A program made the position numbers and the translations under genes. 64,000 nucleotides of DNA from assembly GCA_902617375.1 (NCBI GenBank), contig CACMWI010000001.1:252090-316089 (forward strand). The letters run 5' to 3'. Below the pieces are notes generated by a model, which saw only the letters and a program-made list of their open reading frames with translations, was not told the DNA's origin and ran no database searches. Every line of letters begins with the position of its first letter. The first letter of the stretch is position 1. Source of the DNA: an uncultured Alphaproteobacteria bacterium (lineage in GTDB: Bacteria; Pseudomonadota; Alphaproteobacteria; Methylaequorales; Methylaequoraceae). Of the stretch, positions 8,670 through 17,587 are shown one piece after another.

Positions 8670-10652
8670 TTATGCTGATTTTTCCTTTTTATCACCGTCA
8701 TCCTTTTTTGTTTTCTTTTCGGTGACATCCTCAAAGTCAGCATCCATTACTTCGGGATCTTTTTTACTTTGTTTCTTTTTATCTTTTCCTTTGCTTGATT
8801 GATTTTTCTCTCCTGTTTCTTTAGATTCTTTTGCAGCTTTTTCCTGAGCCTCCTTGTACATTATTTCACCTAATTTCATTGAGTCTTGAATTAGTGAATC
8901 AGTTTTTTCTTTCAAAACTTTAGTGTCTACTTTTTCGTCTTTTAAAGTTTCTTTAAGAGTTTCCAATGATTTTTCAATTTTTTCTTTATCTTCTTTTGGA
9001 ATTTTAGAACCATGTTCTTTTAAACTCTTCTCAGTACTATGTATGATTGAATCAGCATTATTTCTAGCTTCAATAGTTTCTAGCTTTTTTTTGTCAGCGT
9101 CTGCATTGGCTTCAGCATCTTTTACCATCTTATCAATTTCTTCATCAGACAATCCCCCAGAAGCTTTAATCTGAATTTGGTGTTCTTTGCCTGTAGCTTT
9201 ATCTTTTGCTGACACTTTGACGATTCCATTGGCATCAATGTCGAATGTAACTTCAATTTGAGGTGACCCTTTTGGCGCAGGAGGGATTCCCACAAGATCG
9301 AACTGACCGAGTAATTTGTTGTCAGCTGCTATTTGTCTTTCGCCTTGAAAAACTCTAATTGTAACAGCTGATTGGTTATCATCAGCAGTTGAGAAAATTT
9401 GACTCTTATTTGTAGGGATTGTGGTATTTTTTTCGATTAACTTTGTAAATACACCTCCAAGAGTTTCAATTCCCAAAGATAATGGAGTTACATCAAGCAA
9501 TAAAACATCTTTTACATCACCTGACAAAACGCCTCCCTGAACAGCTGCTCCTAGTGCCACAACTTCATCTGGGTTCACACTTCTATTAGGTTCTTTTCCG
9601 AAAAAATTTTTTACTGCTTCAATAACTTTCGGCATTCTAGTCATGCCTCCAACTAAAATAACATCGTTAATTTCTCCGGCGCTTAAACCTGCATCTTTAA
9701 GAGCTTTTTTGCATGGCTCAATTGACCTATCAATTAGATCAGATACCAAAGTTTCAAATTTAGATCTTGAAAGTTTAATGTTTAAGTGCTTTGGACCTGA
9801 TGCATCTGCTGTAATGAAGGGAAGATTAACCTCGGTTTGAGGAGTAGTAGACAATTCAATTTTTGCCTTTTCAGCTGCCTCTTTTAGCCTTTGTAGTGCA
9901 AGTTTGTCAGTTTTCAAATCAATAGATTGTTCTTTTTTAAATTCGGATGCAAAGTAGTCTATCAATACATTGTCGAAATCTTCACCACCTAATTTAGTGT
10001 CTCCGTTAGTTGCTTTAACTTCGAAAACTCCATCGCCAATTTCCAATATTGAGACATCAAATGTTCCTCCCCCGAGGTCATAAACAGCTACGGTTCCAGT
10101 TTTCTTTTTGTCCAAACCGTAAGCAAGTGCGGCGGCTGTAGGTTCATTAATAATTCTTTTAACATCCAATCCTGCAATTTTTCCAGCATCCTTGGTAGCT
10201 TGTCTTTGTGCATCATTGAAATATGCGGGAACGGTTATTACTGCTTCCTTGACTGGTTTTCCAAGAAACTTTTCAGCAGTTTCTTTCATTTTTTGCAAAA
10301 TCATAGCACTTATCTGACTAGGAGAATATTTCTTGTCGTCAATTAAAACCCAAGCATCATCGTTCTCACCTGCAACAATTTTGTAAGGCAAAACATCAGA
10401 ATCTTTTTTAACTGAAGGATCATCCATTCTTCTACCAACTAATCTTTTGATAGCAAACAATGTTTTTTCCGGATTGGTTACGGCTTGTCTTTTCGCAGAC
10501 TGACCTACCAGTTGCTCGCTGTTTTCCGCAAATGCAACCATCGAAGGGGTTGTTCGCGAGCCTTCCACATTTTCTATAACTTTGGGTTCTTTGCCATCCA
10601 TGATGGCGACGCATGAATTTGTTGTACCGAGGTCTATGCCTATAACTGTCAT
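8670..10652 (-). CDS. dnaK: Chaperone protein DnaK (Hsp70)
   Basis: 660 residues. The nucleotide-binding domain opens with [13 protein letters not shown], contains [12 protein letters not shown] and [10 protein letters not shown], and is followed by the [17 protein letters not shown] linker and substrate-binding region. The C-terminal lid ends in a long Lys/Glu-rich tail, with the EEVD-like acidic end region as [11 protein letters not shown]. It is an ATP-driven chaperone acting with DnaJ and GrpE, both encoded here. The gene is preceded by a 229-base gap that should carry its promoter. Start ATG at 10652, after the purine-rich stretch aggagc on the coding strand. Confidence 0.5.
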   Translation of the reverse strand: MTVIGIDLGTTNSCVAIMDGKEPKVIENVEGSRTTPSMVAFAENSEQLVGQSAKRQAVTNPEKTLFAIKRLVGRRMDDPSVKKDSDVLPYKIVAGENDDAWVLIDDKKYSPSQISAMILQKMKETAEKFLGKPVKEAVITVPAYFNDAQRQATKDAGKIAGLDVKRIINEPTAAALAYGLDKKKTGTVAVYDLGGGTFDVSILEIGDGVFEVKATNGDTKLGGEDFDNVLIDYFASEFKKEQSIDLKTDKLALQRLKEAAEKAKIELSTTPQTEVNLPFITADASGPKHLNIKLSRSKFETLVSDLIDRSIEPCKKALKDAGLSAGEINDVILVGGMTRMPKVIEAVKNFFGKEPNRSVNPDEVVALGAAVQGGVLSGDVKDVLLLDVTPLSLGIETLGGVFTKLIEKNTTIPTNKSQIFSTADDNQSAVTIRVFQGERQIAADNKLLGQFDLVGIPPAPKGSPQIEVTFDIDANGIVKVSAKDKATGKEHQIQIKASGGLSDEEIDKMVKDAEANADADKKKLETIEARNNADSIIHSTEKSLKEHGSKIPKEDKEKIEKSLETLKETLKDEKVDTKVLKEKTDSLIQDSMKLGEIMYKEAQEKAAKESKETGEKNQSSKGKDKKKQSKKDPEVMDADFEDVTEKKTKKDDGDKKEKSA

Positions 10653-10881
10653 TTTGTGCTCCTTTTCTTCCTAGTTCTTATGGACAGAATTAACGTTTAA
10701 CCCTAAAAGGCATCAAACATTAATTGTTAATAAAGCTATTTGCTTTATATTATAAGTAGCTACTTCAAATCAAGAAAAAAATCCAAAAAGTGAGAAAAAA
10801 TATTATAGATGCTTGTAATTTTTTTGTTTCCTGAGAGATTGCAAAATAAAATCGAGCTTTGAAAATTTAGTGTTCAAGAAT
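10653..10881 (-). promoter_or_regulatory. dnaK upstream region, probable promoter
   Basis: 229-base gap between grpE and dnaK on the minus strand, one of the longer spacers here. Reading the minus strand, a perfect TATAAT hexamer lies at 10749-10754, next to a 10-base palindrome agtagctact (10755-10764). I see no CIRCE inverted repeat (ttagcactc-N9-gagtgctaa), so HrcA control of dnaK is not supported. A good heat-shock sigma-32 motif is also not obvious. The hexamer may be chance in such AT-rich DNA; a promoter somewhere in the gap is likely. Confidence 0.5.
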
Positions 10882-11478
10882 TTATTTCTCTTCTTGTTTT
10901 TTTCCTGAAGAAACAACAACCATTGCTGGTCTTAAAAGTCGTTCTCCTATCATAAAACCTTTTGCTAGCTCTTCAACTATTGTTCCCTCTGGTTTATCAC
11001 TATTTTTTTTGGAAACTGCTTGGTGTATTTCCGGGTTAAACTTCATCTCTAGAGATTCAAAACGAACAACACCATTTCTTTCAAAAATCTCATAGATTTC
11101 CTTTTCAACTGCTTCAAGACCTATAACAAGGTTTTTTAACATTACGTTTTCACCTAAATTTTCTCTCGGTATTGAACTAAGAGCTCTTTGAAAGTTGTCG
11201 GTCACACTTAATAATTCGTTAGAAAAATTTCTTATTGCATACTTTAAATTTTCTTGAGACTCCTTTTCATGTCTTTTTCGCAAATTTTCATTTTCAGCCA
11301 ATTCTCTGAGAAGTTTGTCTTCAGCTTCTTTGAGTTTAATTTTCAAATCAGCGATAATTTTTTGATTGTTAGTTTCAGAGTCGTGTTGATTTTTAGTTGT
11401 TTTTCCTTCTTTTTTTGACTCTTTTTTGTCAAATGTTTTGTCCATTTTTTTTTCGTTTTCTATAGTGGATTTTTTCAT
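10882..11478 (-). CDS. grpE: Nucleotide exchange factor GrpE
   Basis: 198 residues. A charged, Lys/Glu-rich N-terminus (1-45) is followed by the long coiled-coil helix (LKIKLKEAEDKLLRELAENENLRKR) and the C-terminal beta domain with ERNGVVRFE and the family ending around GERLLRPAMVVVS. It dimerises and releases ADP from DnaK. It is 20 bases downstream of hrcA on the same strand, giving the common hrcA-grpE pair, with dnaK-dnaJ further on. ATG start at 11478 after a cttgtctcc/ggagacaag stretch that supplies a ribosome-binding site on the coding strand. Confidence 0.5.
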   Translation of the reverse strand: MKKSTIENEKKMDKTFDKKESKKEGKTTKNQHDSETNNQKIIADLKIKLKEAEDKLLRELAENENLRKRHEKESQENLKYAIRNFSNELLSVTDNFQRALSSIPRENLGENVMLKNLVIGLEAVEKEIYEIFERNGVVRFESLEMKFNPEIHQAVSKKNSDKPEGTIVEELAKGFMIGERLLRPAMVVVSSGKKQEEK

Positions 11479-11498
11479 CTTGTCTCCTTTAAATTGAA

Positions 11499-12599
11499 TT
11501 ATTTAATCTCAAATTTTTCACCGATTAATTTTGCAGTATAATCAACTACAGGAATAATTTTAGCATAATTGATTCTCATGGGACCTATTACACCAATGGC
11601 TCCAATTATTTCTTTTTTTTTATTTTTAAAGGGGCTTATAATTGTTGAACATCCTGTAAGGCCAAACAAATTGTTTTCAGAGCCAATAAAGATTTGTAGT
11701 CCCTCTGCTTGAAGTGTTTCATCTATGACACCAACAAGATTTTTTTTATTCTCTAACTTTTCAATTAATAATCTAACATCTTCGAGCTGCTCCATTACTT
11801 TTACATCATCTAACAGTTTTGATGTACCTGTTACAATTAATTTATTTTTTTTGCTCGCATCGTCCCAGCATGCAAATCCTTGATCAATAAGATTTTTAGT
11901 TACTTTGTCTATAGTTCTTCTGTCATTTTTTATCTGGGAGCTTATTACTTCTCTGCTTTCTTCAAGAGTTTTTCCCTTTATTATTGAATTTAAATAATTT
12001 GTTGTCTCAATTAATAATGAAGTAGGCAAACCTTTAGGGACTTCGATAATTCTATTTTCAATTATTCCTGAGTCAGTTACTAAGATTACCAGAGCTTTTT
12101 CGTTGCTTACTGGAACAAACTCTATATGTTTTATGTATCCTTCTAACTTTGGAGCTAAAACTATGCCCGCACAGTCTAATAATCCTGACAATAAAGAACT
12201 TGTTTCACTGAACATTTCCTCAACATTCTGAGTTTGATCGTTTATCACCTTTTGTATTTCTGTACATTGATTATTTGTTATTCTCCCAACCTGTAACAAT
12301 CCATCGACAAAGAACCTCAAACCTAAATCTGTTGGCACCCTTCCCGACGATGTGTGATTGGATCTCAAAAGACCAGCTTCTTGTAAATCAAACATTACAT
12401 TCCTGACTGATGCCGCTGAGAGCTTTTCTCCCATTTTTATTGATAATTTTCTTGAACCAACCGGTTTTCCGTCCTTGAGAAAATCATTCACAATCAATTT
12501 AAATATTTGCTTAGATCTTCGATCTAAATCAAAAATATGAGACTTTTTAATATCGATAGTTTTTTTTTTTAATAATTTGGGATTGTTTTTTTTTGTCAT
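11499..12599 (-). CDS. hrcA: Heat-inducible transcription repressor HrcA
   Basis: 366 residues, normal length. The N-terminal winged helix contains the HrcA hallmark SAASVRNVMFDLQEAGLL followed by HTSSGRVPTDLGLRFFVD; a GAF-like domain and dimerisation core follow. HrcA normally represses groESL and sometimes dnaK through the CIRCE operator, and GroEL assists its folding. No CIRCE copy is visible in this window, so its targets probably lie elsewhere (groESL is not in the window). The gene is divergent from rph, and a 19-base palindrome sits in the 42-base gap between them. Confidence 0.5.
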   Translation of the reverse strand: MTKKNNPKLLKKKTIDIKKSHIFDLDRRSKQIFKLIVNDFLKDGKPVGSRKLSIKMGEKLSAASVRNVMFDLQEAGLLRSNHTSSGRVPTDLGLRFFVDGLLQVGRITNNQCTEIQKVINDQTQNVEEMFSETSSLLSGLLDCAGIVLAPKLEGYIKHIEFVPVSNEKALVILVTDSGIIENRIIEVPKGLPTSLLIETTNYLNSIIKGKTLEESREVISSQIKNDRRTIDKVTKNLIDQGFACWDDASKKNKLIVTGTSKLLDDVKVMEQLEDVRLLIEKLENKKNLVGVIDETLQAEGLQIFIGSENNLFGLTGCSTIISPFKNKKKEIIGAIGVIGPMRINYAKIIPVVDYTAKLIGEKFEIK

Positions 12600-12614
12600 A
12601 CTTATTAAAAATAC

Positions 12615-12633
12615 ATAACTTAAATTAAGTTAT
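12615..12633. promoter_or_regulatory. Perfect inverted repeat in the hrcA-rph intergenic gap
   Basis: A 19-base palindrome with 9-base arms (ataacttaa / ttaagttat) around a single central A fills almost half of the 42-base spacer between the divergent hrcA and rph starts. Its position is right for an operator controlling both genes. It is entirely unlike CIRCE in sequence. AT-rich DNA yields short palindromes by chance, but 9-base perfect arms are less common. The binding protein is unknown. Confidence 0.5.
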
Positions 12634-12641
12634 ATTTTGGC

Positions 12642-13355
12642 GTGAGAAAATTCAACAGGAAAAATCATGAACCGAGAAAGATCTCCATAGAGGTTGGCAT
12701 AAATAAAAACGCAGACGGTTCATGTATTATTAATTATGGCATGACAAAAGTTGTATGCACAGCGAGCATTGATGAAGAAATCCCAAAATGGTTGAGAGAA
12801 AAAAAAACTGGATGGATTACAGCAGAGTACGGAATGCTTCCTGGATCAACTAATTCGAGAAATAAGAGGGAATCAAAAATTGGTAAACAGTCTGGAAGAA
12901 CTGTAGAAATACAAAGATTAATAGGAAGGTCCTTAAGATCAGTTGTAGACTTGGAAAAACTAACGGGATACCAAATTATTATTGATTGTGATGTTCTTCA
13001 AGCAGATGGCGGAACCAGAACTGCAAGCATAACTGGCGGTTATGTGGCCTTATGTTTAGCTATAAAAAAGTTTGTACAAAGTGGTTTGATAAAGAAAAAT
13101 CCAATAAAGGATTTTGTTGCTGCTATTTCATGTGGAATAGTAAACGAAACAATTTTAATTGACCTTGATTATGATGAAGATTCGGCCGCTCAAGTAGATG
13201 CAAATTTTGTTTTATCCAAAAAATCCGGGTTTTCAGAGATTCAAATATCAGGTGAAGAAAATACATTTAATTTGAATTCTGTAACAGAGATGATTACCAA
13301 GACCGAAAAATCTATGAAAAATATTTTTAAAATTCAAAAAGATGCAATTAAGTAA
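12642..13355 (+). CDS. rph: Ribonuclease PH
   Basis: 237 residues from a GTG start. A phosphorolytic 3'-5' exoribonuclease that trims tRNA 3' ends. Recognisable blocks are the early GSCIINYGMTKVVCTASI segment, the phosphate-binding R-x-x-R region in SKIGKQSGRTVEIQRLIGRSLR, and DCDVLQADGGTRTASITGGYVA with the catalytic acidic residues. The gene overlaps rdgB by 14 bases, the common alphaproteobacterial hrcA/rph/rdgB arrangement. No ATG lies upstream, and family alignments begin at this MR residue pair. Confidence 0.5.
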   Translation: MRKFNRKNHEPRKISIEVGINKNADGSCIINYGMTKVVCTASIDEEIPKWLREKKTGWITAEYGMLPGSTNSRNKRESKIGKQSGRTVEIQRLIGRSLRSVVDLEKLTGYQIIIDCDVLQADGGTRTASITGGYVALCLAIKKFVQSGLIKKNPIKDFVAAISCGIVNETILIDLDYDEDSAAQVDANFVLSKKSGFSEIQISGEENTFNLNSVTEMITKTEKSMKNIFKIQKDAIK

Positions 13356-13953
13356 TAAATTTTGTAGAGGAGACAAAATTGTAATTGCAAGCCACAATGA
13401 AGGAAAAATTAAAGAATTTAGAACACTTCTTGCAGATTACAACTTGCAGATAATAACCTCGAATGATGTCGGAATTGAAGATGTTAAAGAGACAGGAAAG
13501 TCTTTCCAAGAAAATTCATTAATTAAGGTTAAAAGTATTCCCGACAAGTATATTGCGATATCAGATGATTCTGGGTTGAGTGTAAGTAGTCTGGGAGGGA
13601 AGCCAGGAATATTCTCATCAAGATTTCAAAAAAATTGTGGCGGATGGTTCGAAGCAATGGAGAGGATATATTCAGAAGTTATAAATAAAAAAAAAAAAGA
13701 TTTTTCAGCCAAATTTACTTGTTGTCTTTCTATAAAATTTTCTAAAAATTTGATTTATTCGTATCTTGGTGAAGTTAAAGGGAAAATAGTCTGGCCACCT
13801 AAGGGAAAAAATGGCTTCGGTTATGACCCATTTTTTATTCCTGACGGTTACGAAGAGACTTTTGCTGAAATGGCGCATTCCGACAAAATATTTATTGACC
13901 ATAGAAGTATTGCTCTTAAGAAGCTAATTAAATTACATTTAAGCGACAGTTAA
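13342..13953 (+). CDS. rdgB: dITP/XTP pyrophosphatase (RdgB/HAM1)
   Basis: 203 residues. It hydrolyses non-canonical purine triphosphates (dITP, XTP) to monophosphates, keeping them out of DNA and RNA. Motifs: IVIASHNEGKIKEFRTLL near the N-terminus, DDSGLSVSSLGGKPGIFSSR around residues 74-95 with the metal-binding aspartates, and GFGYDPFF for substrate recognition later. It starts within the last codons of rph and ends 26 bases inside the convergent lppC-like gene, so the two 3' ends share sequence. Confidence 0.5.
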   Translation: MQLSNKFCRGDKIVIASHNEGKIKEFRTLLADYNLQIITSNDVGIEDVKETGKSFQENSLIKVKSIPDKYIAISDDSGLSVSSLGGKPGIFSSRFQKNCGGWFEAMERIYSEVINKKKKDFSAKFTCCLSIKFSKNLIYSYLGEVKGKIVWPPKGKNGFGYDPFFIPDGYEETFAEMAHSDKIFIDHRSIALKKLIKLHLSDS

Positions 13954-15784
13954 ATGCCTCTTCAGTATTTTTATTCTTTTTAATTCTTTTAAGATAGATT
14001 TCTCGTTGCAAAAAACCTGATTTAATTTTGCTTTTCGTAAATTCGCCACTAAAGACAGCGTTTGTTTTGTCTTTTTCACTCATTATCTTATAGCTTTCGA
14101 CTAAATCTAAAAGATCATGCATGTGGTAATTAAATGACATTGGGTCTTTAGAAAAAACGTTTTTGAAGTTTTGAATAAATTCGTCATCCTTATATTTTAA
14201 ACTTGAAGCGTAATATGTCCCCTTGAATAAATTGTCCTTTTTATTGGTATCCTCCCATAGACTTGTACCATAAATGTTAGAATTTTCAGAGTTAATATCA
14301 TAAAAGGCTAAATGAGACAAAATCTCGAGTAGTCTGTCTCCCTCTGATGCAATAATTATTGAATCAAAAGGGGATCCCAGTGTTAACATCCTTTCTAAAG
14401 ATTTAATTTCGCTATTTTTAAATTCTTCATCCAAGTCTTTATTATTTTTAATTTTCATAATTTCATTTTCTAACTGCATCTTCCTATGATCAAATTGACT
14501 TATCTTTTTTATGTCATTATTTAAATCAGTATTTTCGTCTACCTCAAAAAAATCTATATTAACCCCCATCAAACCAAAATCATTTACGTAGTTTAAGAAA
14601 CTGTTTCTGATTACATAACCATATTTATCGGCATGATGAATCAGTAATACGTCTTTACTATCACTTTTAGCAATGTATTTTGTTATACAAGATATTTGAT
14701 CATTAGGATTTTGCCCGGAAACAATAATATTTTCAGAGACATTATTTAAATCAGGAGAAAGGCTAAAAAAAGTTAACTTTTTTTTATTTTTGAAATGATC
14801 TTTTACCTCTCTTGTTTCATCAGAAAAAATGGGACCTATAAAAGTTTTCACATTATTCGCTATCCCTTCCTCTGCAGCACTGACGGCTCCTCTTGGTGTG
14901 CCTTTAGTGTCGAAAATTTTAAAATTTAGTTGATTTGGTCGAAGCAACATGCTGTATCTTAAAGAATTAATAACTAAATTACCTGCTTCACTTTTCTCAC
15001 CAGTTAATGGAAGTAGCAGACCTACTAGATTATCTTTTTCTATTTCTTTTTTTTTAAATTCTGGTTTCTTAAGATTTAAAAATGCATAACCAGAAGGTTT
15101 TTTTTCTGATTCGTTTACTTCATCATCATCTCTATTGCCAGTATAACTTTCGTCTTCAATTCCTTCAGCTGAACTCTCTGGATCTTTGAAATCTTTACTT
15201 ATGTTAATGCTGGGAAGCGAATTGCTATCAATAGACTCTGTATTATTTATATCCTCTGAGCTATTTTTGTTGAGTTGAGAGAGATTGTTTACTTTCTTTT
15301 TATCAGCTTTTGTTTCGATTTTTTGAATAGTCGAACTATTTAAAGATTTCTTATCTCCAGAGCCGTCTTCATCATCGACAAAAAATTTAGTAAAAAATGA
15401 AACTATCTTACTTTCCGTTTCTCTAGTTTGTCCCATTTCTTTGATAGGCAAAACTGTTGTCTCTTTTGATTCTTTTTTATCTAAAGTTTCTTCTTTCTTT
15501 ATTTTGTCTTCCTTCAGTTCAAATGACATTTGATCTTTCATAACTTCTTTTTTATTTTGTTCTGACTTTTCTACAATTAAAGATTCTTTCACCTCCTTTT
15601 TTTTAATATCTAAAGATTTAGAAATCTTCTCTTCGTCTACTTTTTTAACTTCGTTAGTTTCATCAGTTTCCGAAAAAAGTTTCTCTTTGAGAATACTTAC
15701 GGATTGATTGATTTGACAGCTCGACACGACAAAGAGCACTAAAAATAAAAATAATCTTATATTACACAGATTAGATATCTTCAT
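13928..15784 (-). CDS. LppC/LpoA-like penicillin-binding-protein activator, lipoprotein
   Basis: 618 residues from the ATG at 15784. Longer readings (ATG 15799 or further) add residues before the signal peptide and overlap the divergent lolA start. The lipoprotein signal ends in lipobox FVVSSC. A very Lys/Glu/Ser-rich, low-complexity stretch of roughly 200 residues follows, then a periplasmic-binding-protein-like domain beginning VGLLLPLTGEKSEAGNLV and containing FIGPIFSDETREV. That fold is seen in LppC/LpoA, outer-membrane lipoproteins that stimulate peptidoglycan synthases across the periplasm. The long charged linker could span the periplasm; this is inference. The 3' end overlaps rdgB by 26 bases. 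Confidence 0.5.
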   Translation of the reverse strand: MKISNLCNIRLFLFLVLFVVSSCQINQSVSILKEKLFSETDETNEVKKVDEEKISKSLDIKKKEVKESLIVEKSEQNKKEVMKDQMSFELKEDKIKKEETLDKKESKETTVLPIKEMGQTRETESKIVSFFTKFFVDDEDGSGDKKSLNSSTIQKIETKADKKKVNNLSQLNKNSSEDINNTESIDSNSLPSINISKDFKDPESSAEGIEDESYTGNRDDDEVNESEKKPSGYAFLNLKKPEFKKKEIEKDNLVGLLLPLTGEKSEAGNLVINSLRYSMLLRPNQLNFKIFDTKGTPRGAVSAAEEGIANNVKTFIGPIFSDETREVKDHFKNKKKLTFFSLSPDLNNVSENIIVSGQNPNDQISCITKYIAKSDSKDVLLIHHADKYGYVIRNSFLNYVNDFGLMGVNIDFFEVDENTDLNNDIKKISQFDHRKMQLENEIMKIKNNKDLDEEFKNSEIKSLERMLTLGSPFDSIIIASEGDRLLEILSHLAFYDINSENSNIYGTSLWEDTNKKDNLFKGTYYASSLKYKDDEFIQNFKNVFSKDPMSFNYHMHDLLDLVESYKIMSEKDKTNAVFSGEFTKSKIKSGFLQREIYLKRIKKNKNTEEAFNCRLNVI

Positions 15785-15797
15785 ATATGATGTTTTC

Positions 15798-16397
15798 ATG
15801 TTCAAAAAAGTAATTCTAATTATTCTTATGTATATATTTATACATAACAAAGCTTTTAGCAATACAAATAGAGATAGAATTCTAAATTATCTAGAGAGTT
15901 TTTCTTCCTTGAGCTCAAAATTTATTCAAATCAACAATAATGGCGACATATTATCCGGAAAAATCTTTGTTTCTCGTCCAGGTAAGTTTAGAATCGAGTA
16001 TGAAGAAATTCCTCTTCTGTTAATTTCGGACTCCAAACGTCTAGCTTCTGTAAATAAGAATCTCAAAAGCATAAACTTTCACAGGGCAAATGAAAATCCA
16101 CTTAGTATACTTCTTTTCAAGAAACTAGATATGAAAAAAGTAAAGATATTAAAATTAGTTGAAAATGAAAATACATTGTTAGTAAAGCTTTCAAGCGCTG
16201 ATTTTGAAGACAAAGGTATTATTGAAATTTTATTTGAGACTAAACCTTTCAGAATGAAGAAATGGACTGTGTTAAAAGTTGATCGAACAAAAACAGAAGT
16301 ATTTTTTGACAACCTCCATCTAAATAAAAACTTGCCTTCAAAACTATTTAACATAGAATTAGAGGATCCAAGAAAGATTCCGTTTCAAATATACTAA
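15798..16397 (+). CDS. lolA: Outer-membrane lipoprotein carrier protein LolA
   Basis: 199 residues with an N-terminal signal peptide (MFKKVILIILMYIFIHNKAFS). The mature part has the LolA layout: an early SLSSKFIQIN segment, SGKIFVSRPGKFRIEYE, and beta strands through the C-terminus ending LEDPRKIPF. LolA is the periplasmic shuttle that carries lipoproteins from LolCDE to the outer membrane. Several predicted lipoproteins in this window (LppC-like, LptE, BON protein) would be its cargo. The start lies 13 bases from the divergent lppC-like start, so the promoters overlap coding sequence. It is convergent with the response-regulator-like gene 5 bases away. Confidence 0.5.
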   Translation: MFKKVILIILMYIFIHNKAFSNTNRDRILNYLESFSSLSSKFIQINNNGDILSGKIFVSRPGKFRIEYEEIPLLLISDSKRLASVNKNLKSINFHRANENPLSILLFKKLDMKKVKILKLVENENTLLVKLSSADFEDKGIIEILFETKPFRMKKWTVLKVDRTKTEVFFDNLHLNKNLPSKLFNIELEDPRKIPFQIY

Positions 16398-16402
16398 TTA
16401 TA

Positions 16403-17065
16403 CTAACCACAATTGAGATAGTACTTTTTATTAATCTGAATTAACGTTCTTGGTTGATTAGGATCATCTTCAATTTTTTTTCTCAGTCTATATATTAAAG
16501 ATTCCATTGTGTGTGTGTCTAGTTTTACGGCATGCTCCCAAACATTCTTAAGAATTTCACTTTTGGTACAGCCGTCGTTTTTATTTAAAATAAAGTTTAT
16601 AAGTTTGTTTTCAAGATCAGTCAGTTTTATAAAATCCCCACTCGTGGAATTTATTAGTTTAGAGTTAAGACGATCATATAATTTATTTCCAAATTTTACA
16701 TTCAACTTTTCCTTACTTAAGGTCGTTTCTAAAGTTTTAATGTATATAAGTAAATCATTAAACATTATAGGTTGATTCAAGATCTTGAAATTAAAACTTT
16801 CTGTTGGAGGTTTAATTTTTTCATTCATAATAAATATAAAATTTGAACTATTTTGATTTTTTTTAGAAAGAGAAAGAATGTTCCGTAGTTCATTTTCTGA
16901 AGTAATTTCGAATATTAATATTGAATTTTGAAAATTCGACTTTTTAATAGATTTGAGATCTTTTTTTAAATTTATTTTAAAACCCTCTTTTTTAAAGAGT
17001 TTTTGAAGTTCAAAAAAGAGCAAATTTCTTTTAAAAATAGCTACAAGATTTTTAACTTTTGTCAT
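16403..17065 (-). CDS. OmpR-type DNA-binding protein with degenerate receiver domain
   Basis: 220 residues. The C-terminal winged helix (about 125-220) is clear: LTDLENKLINFILNKNDG, then CTKSEILKNVWEHAVKLDTH and TMESLIYRLRKKIEDDP as the recognition region. The N-terminal half has receiver-like length and strand order but lacks the acidic pair (AIFKRN instead of a VEDD-type motif), and the phosphoacceptor strand reads ILIFEIT with Glu53 where Asp is expected. It is therefore probably phosphorylation-independent. The neighbourhood with lolA and an L,D-transpeptidase hints at envelope regulation, which is inference. Its start lies 12 bases from the divergent transpeptidase start. Confidence 0.5.
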   Translation of the reverse strand: MTKVKNLVAIFKRNLLFFELQKLFKKEGFKINLKKDLKSIKKSNFQNSILIFEITSENELRNILSLSKKNQNSSNFIFIMNEKIKPPTESFNFKILNQPIMFNDLLIYIKTLETTLSKEKLNVKFGNKLYDRLNSKLINSTSGDFIKLTDLENKLINFILNKNDGCTKSEILKNVWEHAVKLDTHTMESLIYRLRKKIEDDPNQPRTLIQINKKYYLNCG

Positions 17066-17077
17066 ATTCTTTTTATA

Positions 17078-17587
17078 GTGACAAATCTAGAAGTTTTTAA
17101 AACAAAAAAAATAAATATTGGTGTATTAGTTCATGACAATATTCATTATAAATGCTTTGTGGGGTCAAGGGGTATTGGGAAAAAAACACGTGAAGGAGAT
17201 AAAGTTACCCCAATAGGAACTTTTGAATTTTCTGAAGTTTACTATCGTCCCGATAAGGTGAAATATTTAAAAACTTGTCTTCCATTAAAAAAGATTAATA
17301 AAAACTCTTTTTGGTGCGTTGATCCAAAAAGTAAATTTTATAACAGATTTCAGACCAGAAAAAAATACATATGCGAAGACCTTTTCAGAGATGATGATCT
17401 CTATGACATATTCATTACATTTAATTACAACTTAGGTAAAATAAAAAAATTTAAGGGTAGTGCAATTTTCTTGCACTGTAGCGATATGTCCAAAGACTAT
17501 ACCGACGGTTGCATTGCCGTAGAGAAAGATATACTTTTAAAACTTCTTAATTCAATTAAAACTTATTCAAAATTAATAATTCTTTAA
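17078..17587 (+). CDS. L,D-transpeptidase family protein (YkuD domain)
   Basis: 169 residues if started at GTG 17078; a longer reading from ATG 17003 would run inside the divergent regulator gene and is unlikely. The YkuD catalytic signature is at the C-terminal end: IFLHCSDMSKDYTDGCIAV, with the histidine and the catalytic cysteine in DGC. Earlier, TPIGTFEFSEVYYRPD is also typical. Such enzymes cross-link peptidoglycan or attach proteins to it. No signal peptide is visible in the short form, so this member may belong to the cytoplasm-predicted YkuD subgroup common in alphaproteobacteria. The stop overlaps the convergent YggS-family gene by 4 bases. Confidence 0.5.
   Translation: MTNLEVFKTKKINIGVLVHDNIHYKCFVGSRGIGKKTREGDKVTPIGTFEFSEVYYRPDKVKYLKTCLPLKKINKNSFWCVDPKSKFYNRFQTRKKYICEDLFRDDDLYDIFITFNYNLGKIKKFKGSAIFLHCSDMSKDYTDGCIAVEKDILLKLLNSIKTYSKLIIL

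Noticed and set aside
10653..10881. CIRCE operator for HrcA upstream of dnaK
   Set aside because: No ttagcactc-type inverted repeat is present in this gap or before grpE or hrcA.
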